A stretch of 33,547 nt of DNA. Source: SIG644 sp045613985. GTDB taxonomy: Bacteria; Bacillota; Clostridia; Oscillospirales; CAG-272. A model generated the notes under the pieces. That model did not search any database, had not been told where the DNA came from, and saw only the letters and a list, made by a program, of their open reading frames with translations. Each line of letters begins with the position of its first letter. Position 1 is the first letter of the stretch. The translations under genes were made by a program, and so were the position numbers. Shown in pieces: positions 1 through 7,254 of the stretch. Location: positions 1-33,547 of the forward strand of contig JAZLCA010000026.1 of assembly GCA_045613985.1 (NCBI GenBank). Reading direction: 5' to 3'.

Positions 1-65
1 GCAATCCTAACGGTGGCCGTTTCAACCGCGGCGACAGAACTCCCAGAGAAGGAGGTCGCAAGTAA
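1..65 (+). CDS. rpsC: 30S ribosomal protein S3, C-terminal end (partial)
   Basis: The first bases encode a 20-residue tail rich in Gly, Arg and Asn (frame starting at base 3, ending ...REGGRK, TAA at 63-65). A basic, glycine-rich tail is usual for S3, and rpsC directly precedes rplP in the S10 operon of nearly all bacteria. The rest of the gene lies outside the window, so the identification rests on position and tail composition. The AAGGAGGT that serves rplP lies inside this coding end (49-56). Confidence 0.8.
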   Translation, partial: NPNGGRFNRGDRTPREGGRK

Positions 66-67
66 TT

Positions 68-484
68 ATGTTAATGCCTAAAAGAGTAAAATTCCGTCGC
101 GTACAGCGCGGAAGACTGAAGGGTAAGGCACTGCGCGGCAACACCGTTTCCAATGGTAAGTACGGTCTGGTCGCTACCGAGCCCGCTTGGATCACCGCAA
201 GACAGATCGAGGCTGCCCGTATCGCAATGACGCGTTACATCAAGCGTGGCGGTAAGGTCTGGATCAAGATTTTCCCCGACAAGCCTATCACTGAGAAGCC
301 TGCTGAGACTCGAATGGGTTCCGGTAAGGGTTCGCCCGAGTACTGGGTAGCAGTCGTTAAGCCCGGTCGCGTGATGTTCGAGATGGACGGTGTCGCTGAG
401 GACGTTGCCCGCGAGGCAATGCGTCTGGCAAGCCACAAGCTGCCTATCAAGACCAAGTTCCTGGTCAAGAACGAGGAGGTTTAA
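68..484 (+). CDS. rplP: 50S ribosomal protein L16
   Basis: L16 (138 aa, the usual length) is a large-subunit protein near the peptidyl transferase centre and the A-site tRNA elbow. The start MLMPKRVKFRRVQRGR and the later segment KPITEKPAETRMGSGKG are hallmark L16 sequences. The ATG at 68 is chosen over the one at 74 because the AAGGAGGT inside the end of rpsC is well placed and most L16 proteins begin MLMPKR. It lies 2 bases after rpsC and 3 before rpmC, so translation is probably coupled. Confidence 0.98.
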   Translation: MLMPKRVKFRRVQRGRLKGKALRGNTVSNGKYGLVATEPAWITARQIEAARIAMTRYIKRGGKVWIKIFPDKPITEKPAETRMGSGKGSPEYWVAVVKPGRVMFEMDGVAEDVAREAMRLASHKLPIKTKFLVKNEEV

Positions 485-487
485 GCA

Positions 488-676
488 ATGAAAGCAAGTG
501 AAATCAGAGAACTGACGGCTGAGCAGCTGTCGGAGAAGCTCAAAGAGCTGAAAACTGAGCTTTTCAACCTCCGTTTCCAGCATGCGGTCAACCAGCTTGA
601 CAACCCCCACAGAATTGTTGAGGTCAAGCGTGACATCGCGCGCGTGATGACAATTCTTCAGCAGAAGAACGCATAA
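488..676 (+). CDS. rpmC: 50S ribosomal protein L29
   Basis: L29 (62 aa) is a two-helix protein at the polypeptide exit tunnel, where it helps form the docking site for SRP and trigger factor. The sequence has the standard pattern: MKASEIRELTAEQLSEKLKE, then the conserved LFNLRFQ and the RRV-like segment VKRDIARVMTIL. The GAGGAGGT at the end of rplP (473-480) supplies the ribosome binding site for the ATG at 488. Position between L16 and S17 is canonical. Confidence 0.97.
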   Translation: MKASEIRELTAEQLSEKLKELKTELFNLRFQHAVNQLDNPHRIVEVKRDIARVMTILQQKNA

Positions 677-689
677 GGAGGAATGAGTC

Positions 690-950
690 ATGACACAAGA
701 AAGAGCTCTCAGAAAAACCCGTGTGGGTATGGTTGTCAGCAATAAGATGGACAAGACCATCGTTGTTGCTATCGAGGACAACGTAAAGCACCCCGTTTAC
801 GGTAAGATCATTAAGAGAACCCTGAAGGTTCACGCACACGATGCAAACAACGAATGCACCATCGGTGACAGAGTCGAGATCATGGAAACGAGACCCCTCT
901 CCAAGACGAAGAGATGGAGACACGTCCAGATCATCGAAAAGGCGAAATAA
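690..950 (+). CDS. rpsQ: 30S ribosomal protein S17
   Basis: S17 (86 aa) is a primary 16S rRNA-binding protein of the small subunit with an OB fold. Recognisable segments are RKTRVGMVVSNKMDKTIVV near the N-terminus, the basic loop KIIKRTLKVHAHD, and the C-terminal METRPLSKTKRWRHVQI. AAGGAGG at 676-682 precedes the ATG at 690. The gene is followed by a 47-base gap before rplN that shows no clear structure. Confidence 0.98.
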   Translation: MTQERALRKTRVGMVVSNKMDKTIVVAIEDNVKHPVYGKIIKRTLKVHAHDANNECTIGDRVEIMETRPLSKTKRWRHVQIIEKAK

Positions 951-997
951 TTTAGTAGATACGGCAAATATCGTATTGAATAGGAGGATTATTCAAA

Positions 998-1366
998 GTG
1001 ATTCAGCAAGAAACAAGATTGAAGGTTGCTGATAACACCGGTGCCAAGGAGCTGCTGTGCATTCGCGTGCTGGGCGGTTCGGGTCGCAGATATGCAAATA
1101 TCGGTGACGTTATCGTGTGCAGCGTAAAGAAAGCTGCACCCGGCGGTGTTGTTAAGAAGGGCGCTGTTGTTAAGGCAGTCGTCGTCAGAAGCGTTCACGG
1201 TCTTCGCCGCGCTGATGGTTCTACCATCCGCTTCGATGAAAATGCAGCCGTTATTATTAAGGAAGACGGAACCCCTACCGGTACCCGTATCTTTGGGCCG
1301 GTAGCAAGAGAGCTGCGTGAGAAGGATTATCTTAAGATCCTCTCCCTGGCTCCCGAAGTACTGTAA
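998..1366 (+). CDS. rplN: 50S ribosomal protein L14 (GTG start)
   Basis: L14 (122 aa, full length) sits on the intersubunit face of the 50S subunit. The start IQQETRLKVADNTGAKELLCIRVLGGS and the end ELREKDYLKILSLAPEVL are strongly conserved. The start is GTG at 998, preceded by TAGGAGG at 981-987; no in-frame ATG would preserve the conserved N-terminus. It is the first gene of the spc section. GTG is less common for this gene and may slightly lower initiation relative to its neighbours. Confidence 0.97.
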   Translation: MIQQETRLKVADNTGAKELLCIRVLGGSGRRYANIGDVIVCSVKKAAPGGVVKKGAVVKAVVVRSVHGLRRADGSTIRFDENAAVIIKEDGTPTGTRIFGPVARELREKDYLKILSLAPEVL

Positions 1367-1380
1367 GGAGGTATCGCGAA

Positions 1381-1698
1381 ATGGCAAATCTGCATATCAA
1401 AAAGGGCGATACCGTCGCTATTCTCTCGGGTGATGACAAGGGCGTAACCGGCGAGGTTATCGCAGTTGCTCCCGCCGAGGGCAAGGTTATCGTTAAGGGT
1501 GTTAACATCATCCACAAGCACGTGAAGCCCAGAAGACAGGGCGAGACCGGCGGCATCGTTGATGCTGAGGGTGCGATCTATGCATCCAAGGTCGCTCTGT
1601 ACTGCCCCAAGTGCGCAAAGGGCGTTCGCGCTAAGGCCGTTGTTGACGGCGACAAGAAGGTTCGCGCTTGCGCTAAGTGCGGCCACAAGTTTGATTGA
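1381..1698 (+). CDS. rplX: 50S ribosomal protein L24 with C-terminal zinc-ribbon cysteines
   Basis: L24 (105 aa) starts 50S assembly by binding the 5' part of 23S rRNA. The N-terminal KOW motif is visible (LHIKKGDTVAILSGDDKG, residues 4-21), followed by VNIIHKHVKP. Unlike E. coli L24, the C-terminal half has two CxxC pairs (C75/C78 and C97/C100) of the kind expected to hold zinc, a form found in many Gram-positive L24 proteins. AAGGAGG lies just before the ATG, directly after rplN. Confidence 0.97.
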   Translation: MANLHIKKGDTVAILSGDDKGVTGEVIAVAPAEGKVIVKGVNIIHKHVKPRRQGETGGIVDAEGAIYASKVALYCPKCAKGVRAKAVVDGDKKVRACAKCGHKFD

Positions 1699-1712
1699 GG
1701 AGGTAGCATAAA

Positions 1713-2252
1713 ATGGCAAGACTCAGAGAATTTTATAACGCCGAAGTTGCTCCTGCTCTGATGAAGGAATTCGGTTACAAGTCCGTCATGCAGATCCCCA
1801 AGCTTGACAAGATCGTTGTCAACGTCGGTGTTGGTGATGCAAAGGACAACTCCAAGGCTATTGAGAGCGTTATGGCTGACATCGCGCTCATCACCGGCCA
1901 GAAGCCCGTTCCCACCTACGCAAAGAAGTCTGTCGCTAACTTCAAGCTCCGTGAGGGCATGAAGATCGGCGTAAAGGTTACTCTGCGCGGTGAGAAGATG
2001 TACGAGTTCATGGACAGACTGTTCAACTTCGCTCTGCCCAGAGTTCGTGACTTCAAGGGTATCAACCCCAACGCTTTCGACGGCCGCGGCAACTATGCCC
2101 TCGGTCTGAAGGAGCAGCTGATTTTCCCCGAGATCGAGTACGACAAGGTCGACAAGGTCCGCGGTATGGATATCTGCTTTGTCACTACGGCAAACACGGA
2201 TGAAGAAGCAAAGGCACTGCTCAAGAAGATGGGCGCGCCCTTTGCAAACTGA
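1713..2252 (+). CDS. rplE: 50S ribosomal protein L5
   Basis: L5 (179 aa, normal length) binds 5S rRNA in the central protuberance and contacts P-site tRNA. Diagnostic segments are MQIPKLDKIVVNVGVGDA, ITGQKPVPTYAKKSVANFKLREG, and the C-terminal ICFVTTANTDEEAKALLKKMGAPF. TTGAGGAGGT at 1696-1705 overlaps the rplX stop and drives the ATG at 1713. rplE lies between rplX and rpsN, as is standard. Confidence 0.98.
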   Translation: MARLREFYNAEVAPALMKEFGYKSVMQIPKLDKIVVNVGVGDAKDNSKAIESVMADIALITGQKPVPTYAKKSVANFKLREGMKIGVKVTLRGEKMYEFMDRLFNFALPRVRDFKGINPNAFDGRGNYALGLKEQLIFPEIEYDKVDKVRGMDICFVTTANTDEEAKALLKKMGAPFAN

Positions 2253-2269
2253 TAGGGAGGTAACTGGCA

Positions 2270-2455
2270 ATGGCAAAGAAAGCTATGATTCTCAAGCAGC
2301 AGCGCGAGCAGAAGTTCTCGACTCGTCGTTACAACCGCTGCAAGATCTGCGGCCGTCCGCACGCTTATCTCCGCAAGTACGGCATCTGCCGTATCTGCTT
2401 CCGTAATCTCGCTTACAAGGGCGAGATCCCCGGTGTAAAGAAGGCATCCTGGTAA
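2270..2455 (+). CDS. rpsN: 30S ribosomal protein S14, zinc-binding (type Z)
   Basis: This 61-residue S14 is the short zinc-containing form: two CxxC pairs at C24/C27 and C40/C43 enclose the rRNA-contacting loop (GRPHAYLRKYG). Zinc-free S14 proteins are longer (about 89-100 aa) and lack these cysteines. It binds the head of the 30S subunit. AGGGAGGT precedes the ATG at 2270. A 144-base gap follows before rpsH, which is unusual inside this operon. Confidence 0.98.
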   Translation: MAKKAMILKQQREQKFSTRRYNRCKICGRPHAYLRKYGICRICFRNLAYKGEIPGVKKASW

Positions 2456-2599
2456 TTCAGTTTCCCCGCCACAGGTGTGGCAAAAAATACAACTCCCAAC
2501 TATCGGAAGGAATCAAGACACGATTTACCACCGATATGCCGCCAAGGCATTGACCTTGGCAGCAAGAATTTATTACTTGCATAAAGGAGAAGAAAAACT
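2456..2599 (+). other. Intergenic region rpsN-rpsH with hairpins
   Basis: The gap of 144 bases between rpsN and rpsH has no plausible coding sequence. It contains a short hairpin at 2468-2481 (GCCAC/GTGGC around a four-base loop, followed by six A) and a longer one at 2537-2564. In the longer one, GCCAAGG (2541-2547) pairs with CCTTGGC (2554-2560) around CATTGA, extended by TGC/GCA beyond one mismatch. Neither is followed by a T-run, so they are not ordinary terminators. A role in mRNA processing or in feedback by a ribosomal protein is possible but not shown. Confidence 0.45.
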
Positions 2600-2998
2600 A
2601 TGCAAATGTCAGACGTAATTGCAGATATGCTCACCAGAATCCGCAATGCTAGCAACGCTAAGCATGCAACTGTTGACGTTCCTGCATCCAACATGAAGAA
2701 GTCCATCGCGGACATCCTCGTCGCAGAAGGTTATGTAAAGAGCTACCAGATCATCGACGACGGTAAGCAGGGTACCATTCGCATCACCCTGAAGTACCTC
2801 GCCGGCAAGCAGAAGGTTATTCGTGGCATCCGCCGCGTTTCCAAGCCCGGTCTGCGTATCTACGCTTCTTGCGAGGATATGCCCAAGGTTATGAACGGCC
2901 TGGGTGTGGCCATCGTGTCCACCTCTAAGGGTATCATGACCGACAAGAAAGCTCGCCAGCTGAACGTTGGTGGCGAAGTCCTTGCCTTTGTTTGGTAA
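2600..2998 (+). CDS. rpsH: 30S ribosomal protein S8
   Basis: S8 (132 aa) is a central-domain 16S rRNA-binding protein. In E. coli it is the translational repressor of the spc operon. The sequence shows MSDVIADMLTRIRNAS near the start and the C-terminal CEDMPKVMNGLGVAIVSTSKGIMTDKKAR, the strongest S8 signature. The ATG at 2600 (MQMSDV) fits AAAGGAG at 2583-2589 better than the ATG at 2606. It comes after a long structured gap (see rpsN-rpsH region). Confidence 0.98.
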   Translation: MQMSDVIADMLTRIRNASNAKHATVDVPASNMKKSIADILVAEGYVKSYQIIDDGKQGTIRITLKYLAGKQKVIRGIRRVSKPGLRIYASCEDMPKVMNGLGVAIVSTSKGIMTDKKARQLNVGGEVLAFVW

Positions 2999-3019
2999 GA
3001 GAAGCGGGAGGTAGAACAA

Positions 3020-3568
3020 ATGTCTAGAATTGGTAGAAAGCCTATTACAGTTCCCGCTGGTGTTACCGTCACGTTGGGCGACGCTAACGTCGTTACCGTG
3101 AAGGGTCCCCTTGGAACTCTTACTCAGCAATTCAATGCTAACATGCAGCTGTCTTTGGACGCAGGTGTCCTGACGGTTGCCCGCCCCGATGATGAGGCAG
3201 AGAACAGAGCCGCTCACGGTCTGACCCGTACTCTGCTGGAGAACATGATCGTTGGTGTTTCCACCGGTTACTCCAAGACGCTGCAGATCGTCGGTGTCGG
3301 TTACAGATGCGCGCTTCAGGGCAAGAATCTGCTGCTCAACCTCGGTTACTCGCACCCCATTACGATCAACGCACCCGAAGGCATCACCTTCGAGGTTCCG
3401 GATACCAACACGATCATCGTGAAGGGTTACGATAAGCAGGTTGTCGGTCAGATCGCCGCTGTCATTCGTTCCAAGCGTAAGCCTGAGCCTTATCACGGCA
3501 AGGGTGTTAAGTACTCCGACGAGGTCGTACGCCGTAAGGCAGGTAAGGCCGGCGGTAAGGGTAAATAA
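3020..3568 (+). CDS. rplF: 50S ribosomal protein L6
   Basis: L6 (182 aa) lies near the sarcin-ricin loop and the elongation factor binding site. The start MSRIGRKPITVPAGVTV and the C-terminal signature KRKPEPYHGKGVKYSDE, followed by RRKAGKAGGKGK, are diagnostic. Two tandem L6 folds are expected (roughly residues 1-80 and 85-175). GGGAGGT lies 9 bases before the ATG. Confidence 0.98.
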   Translation: MSRIGRKPITVPAGVTVTLGDANVVTVKGPLGTLTQQFNANMQLSLDAGVLTVARPDDEAENRAAHGLTRTLLENMIVGVSTGYSKTLQIVGVGYRCALQGKNLLLNLGYSHPITINAPEGITFEVPDTNTIIVKGYDKQVVGQIAAVIRSKRKPEPYHGKGVKYSDEVVRRKAGKAGGKGK

Positions 3569-3589
3569 TGAAAGGAGCGTAATTGAAAG

Positions 3590-3949
3590 ATGGTTTCTAG
3601 AAAAGATAGTAACAAGGCTCGTCTCAAGAGACACAAGAGAGTCAGAGCACACATCTCCGGCACCGCTGCTTGCCCCCGCCTGGCTGTGTACCGTTCGAAC
3701 GCTAACATCAGTGCTCAGATCATTGATGATGAGGCCGGCAAGACGCTGGTCAGCGCTTCCACCTACGGTAAGGGCTTTGAAGGCAATGGCGGCAACAAAG
3801 AGGCTGCTCGCGAGGTAGGTAAGGCAATCGCCGAGAAGGCAGTTGCCATGGGTATCACCGAAGTCGTTTTCGACCGTGGTGGCTATCTGTATCACGGACG
3901 TGTATCGGAGTTGGCTGACGGCGCTCGCGAGGGCGGCCTGAAGTTCTGA
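3590..3949 (+). CDS. rplR: 50S ribosomal protein L18
   Basis: L18 (119 aa) binds 5S rRNA together with L5. Recognisable are the basic N-terminus (SRKDSNKARLKRHKRVRAHI), the segment RLAVYRSNANISAQIIDD, and the C-terminal FDRGGYLYHGRVSELADGAR. AAAGGAG precedes the ATG at 3590. The stop lies inside a small perfect hairpin (CTGATC-GTAA-GATCAG, 3946-3961), followed by a 53-base leader before rpsE. Confidence 0.98.
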   Translation: MVSRKDSNKARLKRHKRVRAHISGTAACPRLAVYRSNANISAQIIDDEAGKTLVSASTYGKGFEGNGGNKEAAREVGKAIAEKAVAMGITEVVFDRGGYLYHGRVSELADGAREGGLKF

Positions 3950-4014
3950 TCGTAAGATCAGTCCGGTTTGTACACTGTTCAATCAAACAAGTTGAACATT
4001 ATTTGGAGGAAAAA

Positions 4015-4515
4015 ATGAATAAGATTAATCCTGCAGAGCTCGATCTCCACGAGAATCTCGTAGCTCTGAACCGTGTTTGCAAGACAGTCAAGGGTGGTCG
4101 AATCGCTCGTTTTGCCGCACTGATGGTAGTCGGTGACGGTAACGGCCATGTCGGCGTCGGTCTTGGCAAGGCAGCCGAGGTTCCCGAAGCAATTCGCAAG
4201 GGTATCGAGGATGCAAAGAAAAATATGATTACCGTTTCCCTGAAGGGTACGACCATTCCCCACGAGATCGTTGGTGTCTTTGGCGCAGGTAAGGTTCTTC
4301 TGAAGCCTGCTGCCCAGGGTACTGGTATCATCGCCGGCGGTAAGGTCAGAGCGGTGCTGGAGGCTGCTGGTATTTCCAACATTCGTGCGAAGTGCCTGCG
4401 CTCCAATAACCCCACCAACGTGGTGAAAGCTACCATGGCGGGACTTGCTCAGCTGCGCAGCGCAGAGGAAGTTGCTAAGACGCGCGACCTCACCGTAGAG
4501 CAGCTGAAGGGATAA
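4015..4515 (+). CDS. rpsE: 30S ribosomal protein S5
   Basis: S5 (166 aa) shapes decoding accuracy and mRNA entry on the 30S subunit. The N-terminal double-stranded RNA-binding part contains ENLVALNRVCKTVKGGRIARF, and the central loop region reads GDGNGHVGVGLGKAAEVPEAI, both diagnostic. The ATG at 4015 is chosen because TTGGAGG (4003-4009) sits at the right distance; an in-frame TTG at 4003 is part of that ribosome binding site and would be a false start. The gene is followed closely by rpmD. Confidence 0.98.
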   Translation: MNKINPAELDLHENLVALNRVCKTVKGGRIARFAALMVVGDGNGHVGVGLGKAAEVPEAIRKGIEDAKKNMITVSLKGTTIPHEIVGVFGAGKVLLKPAAQGTGIIAGGKVRAVLEAAGISNIRAKCLRSNNPTNVVKATMAGLAQLRSAEEVAKTRDLTVEQLKG

Positions 4516-4528
4516 GGAGGAGCAAAAC

Positions 4529-4711
4529 ATGATTAAGGTAACTTTGAAAAAGAGCCTGATTGGCACGCTCCCCAACCAGAAGGCAACCGCTAAGTCGCTG
4601 GGTTTGACCAAGATCGGTAAGGCTATCGTTCTTGAAGAAAACGCAGCAGTAGCCGGCAAGATCAAGGTCTTGTCTCACCTGGTTACGGTTGAAACCGTAG
4701 AAAAAGCGTAA
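4529..4711 (+). CDS. rpmD: 50S ribosomal protein L30
   Basis: L30 (60 aa) is a small 50S protein; the bacterial short form is seen here. IKVTLKKSLIGTLPNQKATAKSLGL and the C-terminal VLSHLVTVETVEKA match the family. AAGGAGG at 4515-4521 overlaps the rpsE stop. The gene is present in Gram-positive spc operons between rpsE and rplO, as here. Confidence 0.97.
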   Translation: MIKVTLKKSLIGTLPNQKATAKSLGLTKIGKAIVLEENAAVAGKIKVLSHLVTVETVEKA

Positions 4712-4723
4712 GGAGGTACGACA

Positions 4724-5164
4724 ATGAAACTCCATGAACTTTCTCCCGCAGAAGGCTCTGCAAAGAAGTCCTACCGCAAGGGCCGCGGCCCCGCTTCCGG
4801 TAACGGTAAGACGGCAGGTAAGGGTCACAAGGGTCAGAACGCTCGTAGCGGCGGCGGTGTCCGTCCCGGCTTCGGGGGTGGTCAGATCCCGCTTTACAGA
4901 AAGCTTCCCAAGCGCGGATTCATCAATCACTTCGCTAAGAAGTACGCAATCGTAAACGTAAGCGATCTCAATCGCTTCGAAAATGGTGCCGTAGTTGACG
5001 CTGAGGCGCTGCTGGCTGCTAAGATCATCCGCGACGTCTTGGACGGTGTGAAGATCCTCGGCAACGGCGAAATTACAAAGAAAGTCACCGTTAAAGCCGC
5101 AGTCTTTTCTGCAACTGCTAAGGAAAAGATCGAAGCAGCTGGTGGAACGACTGAGGTGGCGTAA
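4724..5164 (+). CDS. rplO: 50S ribosomal protein L15
   Basis: L15 (146 aa) is a late 50S assembly protein. The glycine- and lysine-rich N-terminal extension (KKSYRKGRGPASGNGKTAGK, then GQNARSGGGVRPGFGGGQ) threads into 23S rRNA. The C-terminal globular part ends FSATAKEKIEAAGGTTEVA. AAGGAGGT precedes the ATG at 4724. Only 2 bases separate it from secY, which suggests translational coupling. Confidence 0.98.
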   Translation: MKLHELSPAEGSAKKSYRKGRGPASGNGKTAGKGHKGQNARSGGGVRPGFGGGQIPLYRKLPKRGFINHFAKKYAIVNVSDLNRFENGAVVDAEALLAAKIIRDVLDGVKILGNGEITKKVTVKAAVFSATAKEKIEAAGGTTEVA

Positions 5165-5166
5165 GA

Positions 5167-6588
5167 ATGTTTCAGACGTTAAAAAACGCGTGGAAAACCC
5201 CCGAGTTGAGAGGTAAAATCCTCTTTACTATTCTGATTCTTCTTCTGTACCGTCTCGGCGCAAGCATCTTTGTTCCTTATGTTAACAGCAGCGCAGTAGC
5301 AAGCTATTTTGCTGCCAGCGGCGGCGGACTGGGTCTGGTCGATATGCTTTCGGGCGGCGCCTTCTCCCAGGGTACGCTGTTTGCTCTCAATGTATCCCCC
5401 TATATCACGGCATCCATCGTTATTCAGCTGTTGACCATCGCTATCCCCGCTCTGGAGCGTCTCTCCAAGCAGGGTGAAGAGGGTCGTCAGAAGATCAATG
5501 CCATCACTCGTTATCTCACCATCGGTTTGGCCGTCGTTACCGCAATCGGTTACGCTACGCTGATCATCAGCCAGGGCCTTTCCACCATGAATATGACGGG
5601 TTTGAACAAGTCGAAGTTCTTCATTTTTGAGATCTTCAGATGCGGTTACGGCTTCCAGTTCCTGGTTATCGTTGCCTGCTTGGTTGCTGGTTCTTCTGTC
5701 ATCATGTGGTTGGCTGAAAGAATTAACGAACATGGTATTGGCAACGGTATCTCCATGATCCTGTTTGCTAACATTCTGTCCAGTGTCTTCGGTTGGGTCA
5801 GATCTCTGTGGACCATGACCTTCACCAACACCGGTTTCAACTGGGTTGGTTGTGTTATCGCCGTAGGCACCGCTATCCTGGCTCTTGCCATGATGGTTCT
5901 GATCGTATGGTTTACCGAGTCGGAGCGTCGTATTCCGATTCAGTACGCTAAGCGTCAGGTCGGCCGTAAGATGTACGGCGGTCAGACGAGCAATCTTCCT
6001 CTGAAGATGAACATGGCAGGCGTTATGCCCGTCATCTTCGCAAGCTCGATTACCTCTATGCCCGGTATCGTTGCACAGTTCTGGCCCAACAGCGGCTTTG
6101 CTAAGTTTGTCAACGGTACGCAGGCAATGAACTATACCGATGGTTGGTTCAACTCCTATTCCTGGCTGTATCTGGTCGTTAGCATTCTGCTGATCTTCGT
6201 CTTCTCTTACTTCTATATTATGATCTCCTTCAACCCCGTTGAAGTTGCGAATAATATCAAGAATCAGGGTGGTTCGGTTCCCGGTATTCGTCCCGGCAAG
6301 CCTACCTCTGATTATATCAAGAAGATTTTGAACCGCATCACCACCATGGGTGCAGTATTCCTCACTCTGGTTGCTTGCGTTCCTATGCTGATCAGCATCA
6401 TCAATGGTATCATCATGCGCGCTAACTGGAATCCTACGACGCAAACGTTCTCCGGTAACTTCATTCAGCTGCCCGGTATCGCATTTGCCGGTACCTCCAT
6501 GCTGATTGTTGTCGGTGTTGCTCTGGAAACCTTCCGCAGCCTGGAATCCCAGCTTGCAATGCGCAACTACAAGGGCTTCCTTGATTGA
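5167..6588 (+). CDS. secY: Protein translocase subunit SecY
   Basis: SecY (473 aa) is the channel subunit of the SecYEG translocon in the cytoplasmic membrane. The N-terminal FQTLKNAWKTPELRGKILFT, the plug-region text LSGGAFSQGTLFALNVSPYI, QLLTIAIPALERLSKQGEEG and the cytoplasmic loop ESERRIPIQYAKRQVG are all SecY hallmarks. Ten hydrophobic segments are expected. The length is at the upper end of the 420-470 range, with longer extracytoplasmic loops such as the one around residues 305-325. The start at 5167 directly follows rplO. Confidence 0.98.
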   Translation: MFQTLKNAWKTPELRGKILFTILILLLYRLGASIFVPYVNSSAVASYFAASGGGLGLVDMLSGGAFSQGTLFALNVSPYITASIVIQLLTIAIPALERLSKQGEEGRQKINAITRYLTIGLAVVTAIGYATLIISQGLSTMNMTGLNKSKFFIFEIFRCGYGFQFLVIVACLVAGSSVIMWLAERINEHGIGNGISMILFANILSSVFGWVRSLWTMTFTNTGFNWVGCVIAVGTAILALAMMVLIVWFTESERRIPIQYAKRQVGRKMYGGQTSNLPLKMNMAGVMPVIFASSITSMPGIVAQFWPNSGFAKFVNGTQAMNYTDGWFNSYSWLYLVVSILLIFVFSYFYIMISFNPVEVANNIKNQGGSVPGIRPGKPTSDYIKKILNRITTMGAVFLTLVACVPMLISIINGIIMRANWNPTTQTFSGNFIQLPGIAFAGTSMLIVVGVALETFRSLESQLAMRNYKGFLD

Positions 6589-6613
6589 TCCGCACCTTCC
6601 CCGGAGGCAACGT

Positions 6614-7252
6614 ATGAATTTGATTTTAATGGGCGCTCCCGGCGCGGGTAAAGGTACCCAGGCCGTGAAGATTTCAGAGAAATTCAATATCCCGACGATC
6701 TCTACCGGTGACACTCTTCGCCGCGCCATCAAGGATGGCACGGAGATGGGCCTGAAGGCAAAATCCTTTATGGATGCAGGCCTTCTGGTTCCCGATGAAG
6801 TGGTGATCGGAATTATCAAGGACTATCTGGCAACAGATGCTTGTAAAAACGGCTTTATTCTCGATGGCTTCCCTCGCTCTCTGCCTCAGGCAGAGGCGCT
6901 GGACGCCATGGGTGGCAACATCGACGCTGTCGTCAGCATCGACGTTGCAGACGACGTGATTGTGGAACGCATGAGCGGCCGCCGCGTGTGCGCTTGCGGT
7001 GCTTCCTATCACGTTCGCCACAATCCGCCCGCAGTTGCGGATGTGTGCGATAAGTGCGGCGCTGCTCTGTACACCAGAGCAGACGATAACGCAGAAACGG
7101 TCAAAAACAGATTGCAAACGTATCATGATCTGACCGAGCCCATCGCGGCGTACTACGGTGCGAAGGGCAAGCTTATCCGTGTGGACGGCTTGGGTACGGT
7201 GGAAGAAATCACCGCCCGCGTCTTCTCCGCGCTGGAGAGCATTGAGGCTTAA
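6614..7252 (+). CDS. adk: Adenylate kinase, zinc-lid type
   Basis: Adenylate kinase (212 aa) interconverts ATP + AMP and 2 ADP in the cytoplasm. Visible are the P-loop GAPGAGKGT (residues 7-15), the AMP-binding STGDTLR, DGFPRS, and the LID with cysteines C126, C128, C145 and C148. The first pair is CxC (RRVCACGASYH) instead of the usual CxxC. The ATG at 6614 is preceded by CCGGAGG; an upstream in-frame reading into secY would be an artefact. It sits in the usual secY-adk-map order, 2 bases before map. Confidence 0.97.
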   Translation: MNLILMGAPGAGKGTQAVKISEKFNIPTISTGDTLRRAIKDGTEMGLKAKSFMDAGLLVPDEVVIGIIKDYLATDACKNGFILDGFPRSLPQAEALDAMGGNIDAVVSIDVADDVIVERMSGRRVCACGASYHVRHNPPAVADVCDKCGAALYTRADDNAETVKNRLQTYHDLTEPIAAYYGAKGKLIRVDGLGTVEEITARVFSALESIEA

Positions 7253-7254
7253 GT

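Noticed and set aside
2468..2490. Hairpin GCCAC/GTGGC after rpsN as a terminator
   Set aside because: It is followed by A residues, not T, on the + strand, and the T-run precedes the stem on the minus strand.
2609..3982. A 457-codon open frame on the minus strand opposite rpsH-rplF-rplR
   Set aside because: It lies wholly opposite three certain ribosomal protein genes, shows no family features and has no ribosome binding site; it results from the codon bias of the + strand.
5179..6819. A 546-codon open frame on the minus strand opposite secY and adk
   Set aside because: Composition is hydrophilic and low in recognisable motifs, and it is antisense to two certain genes.
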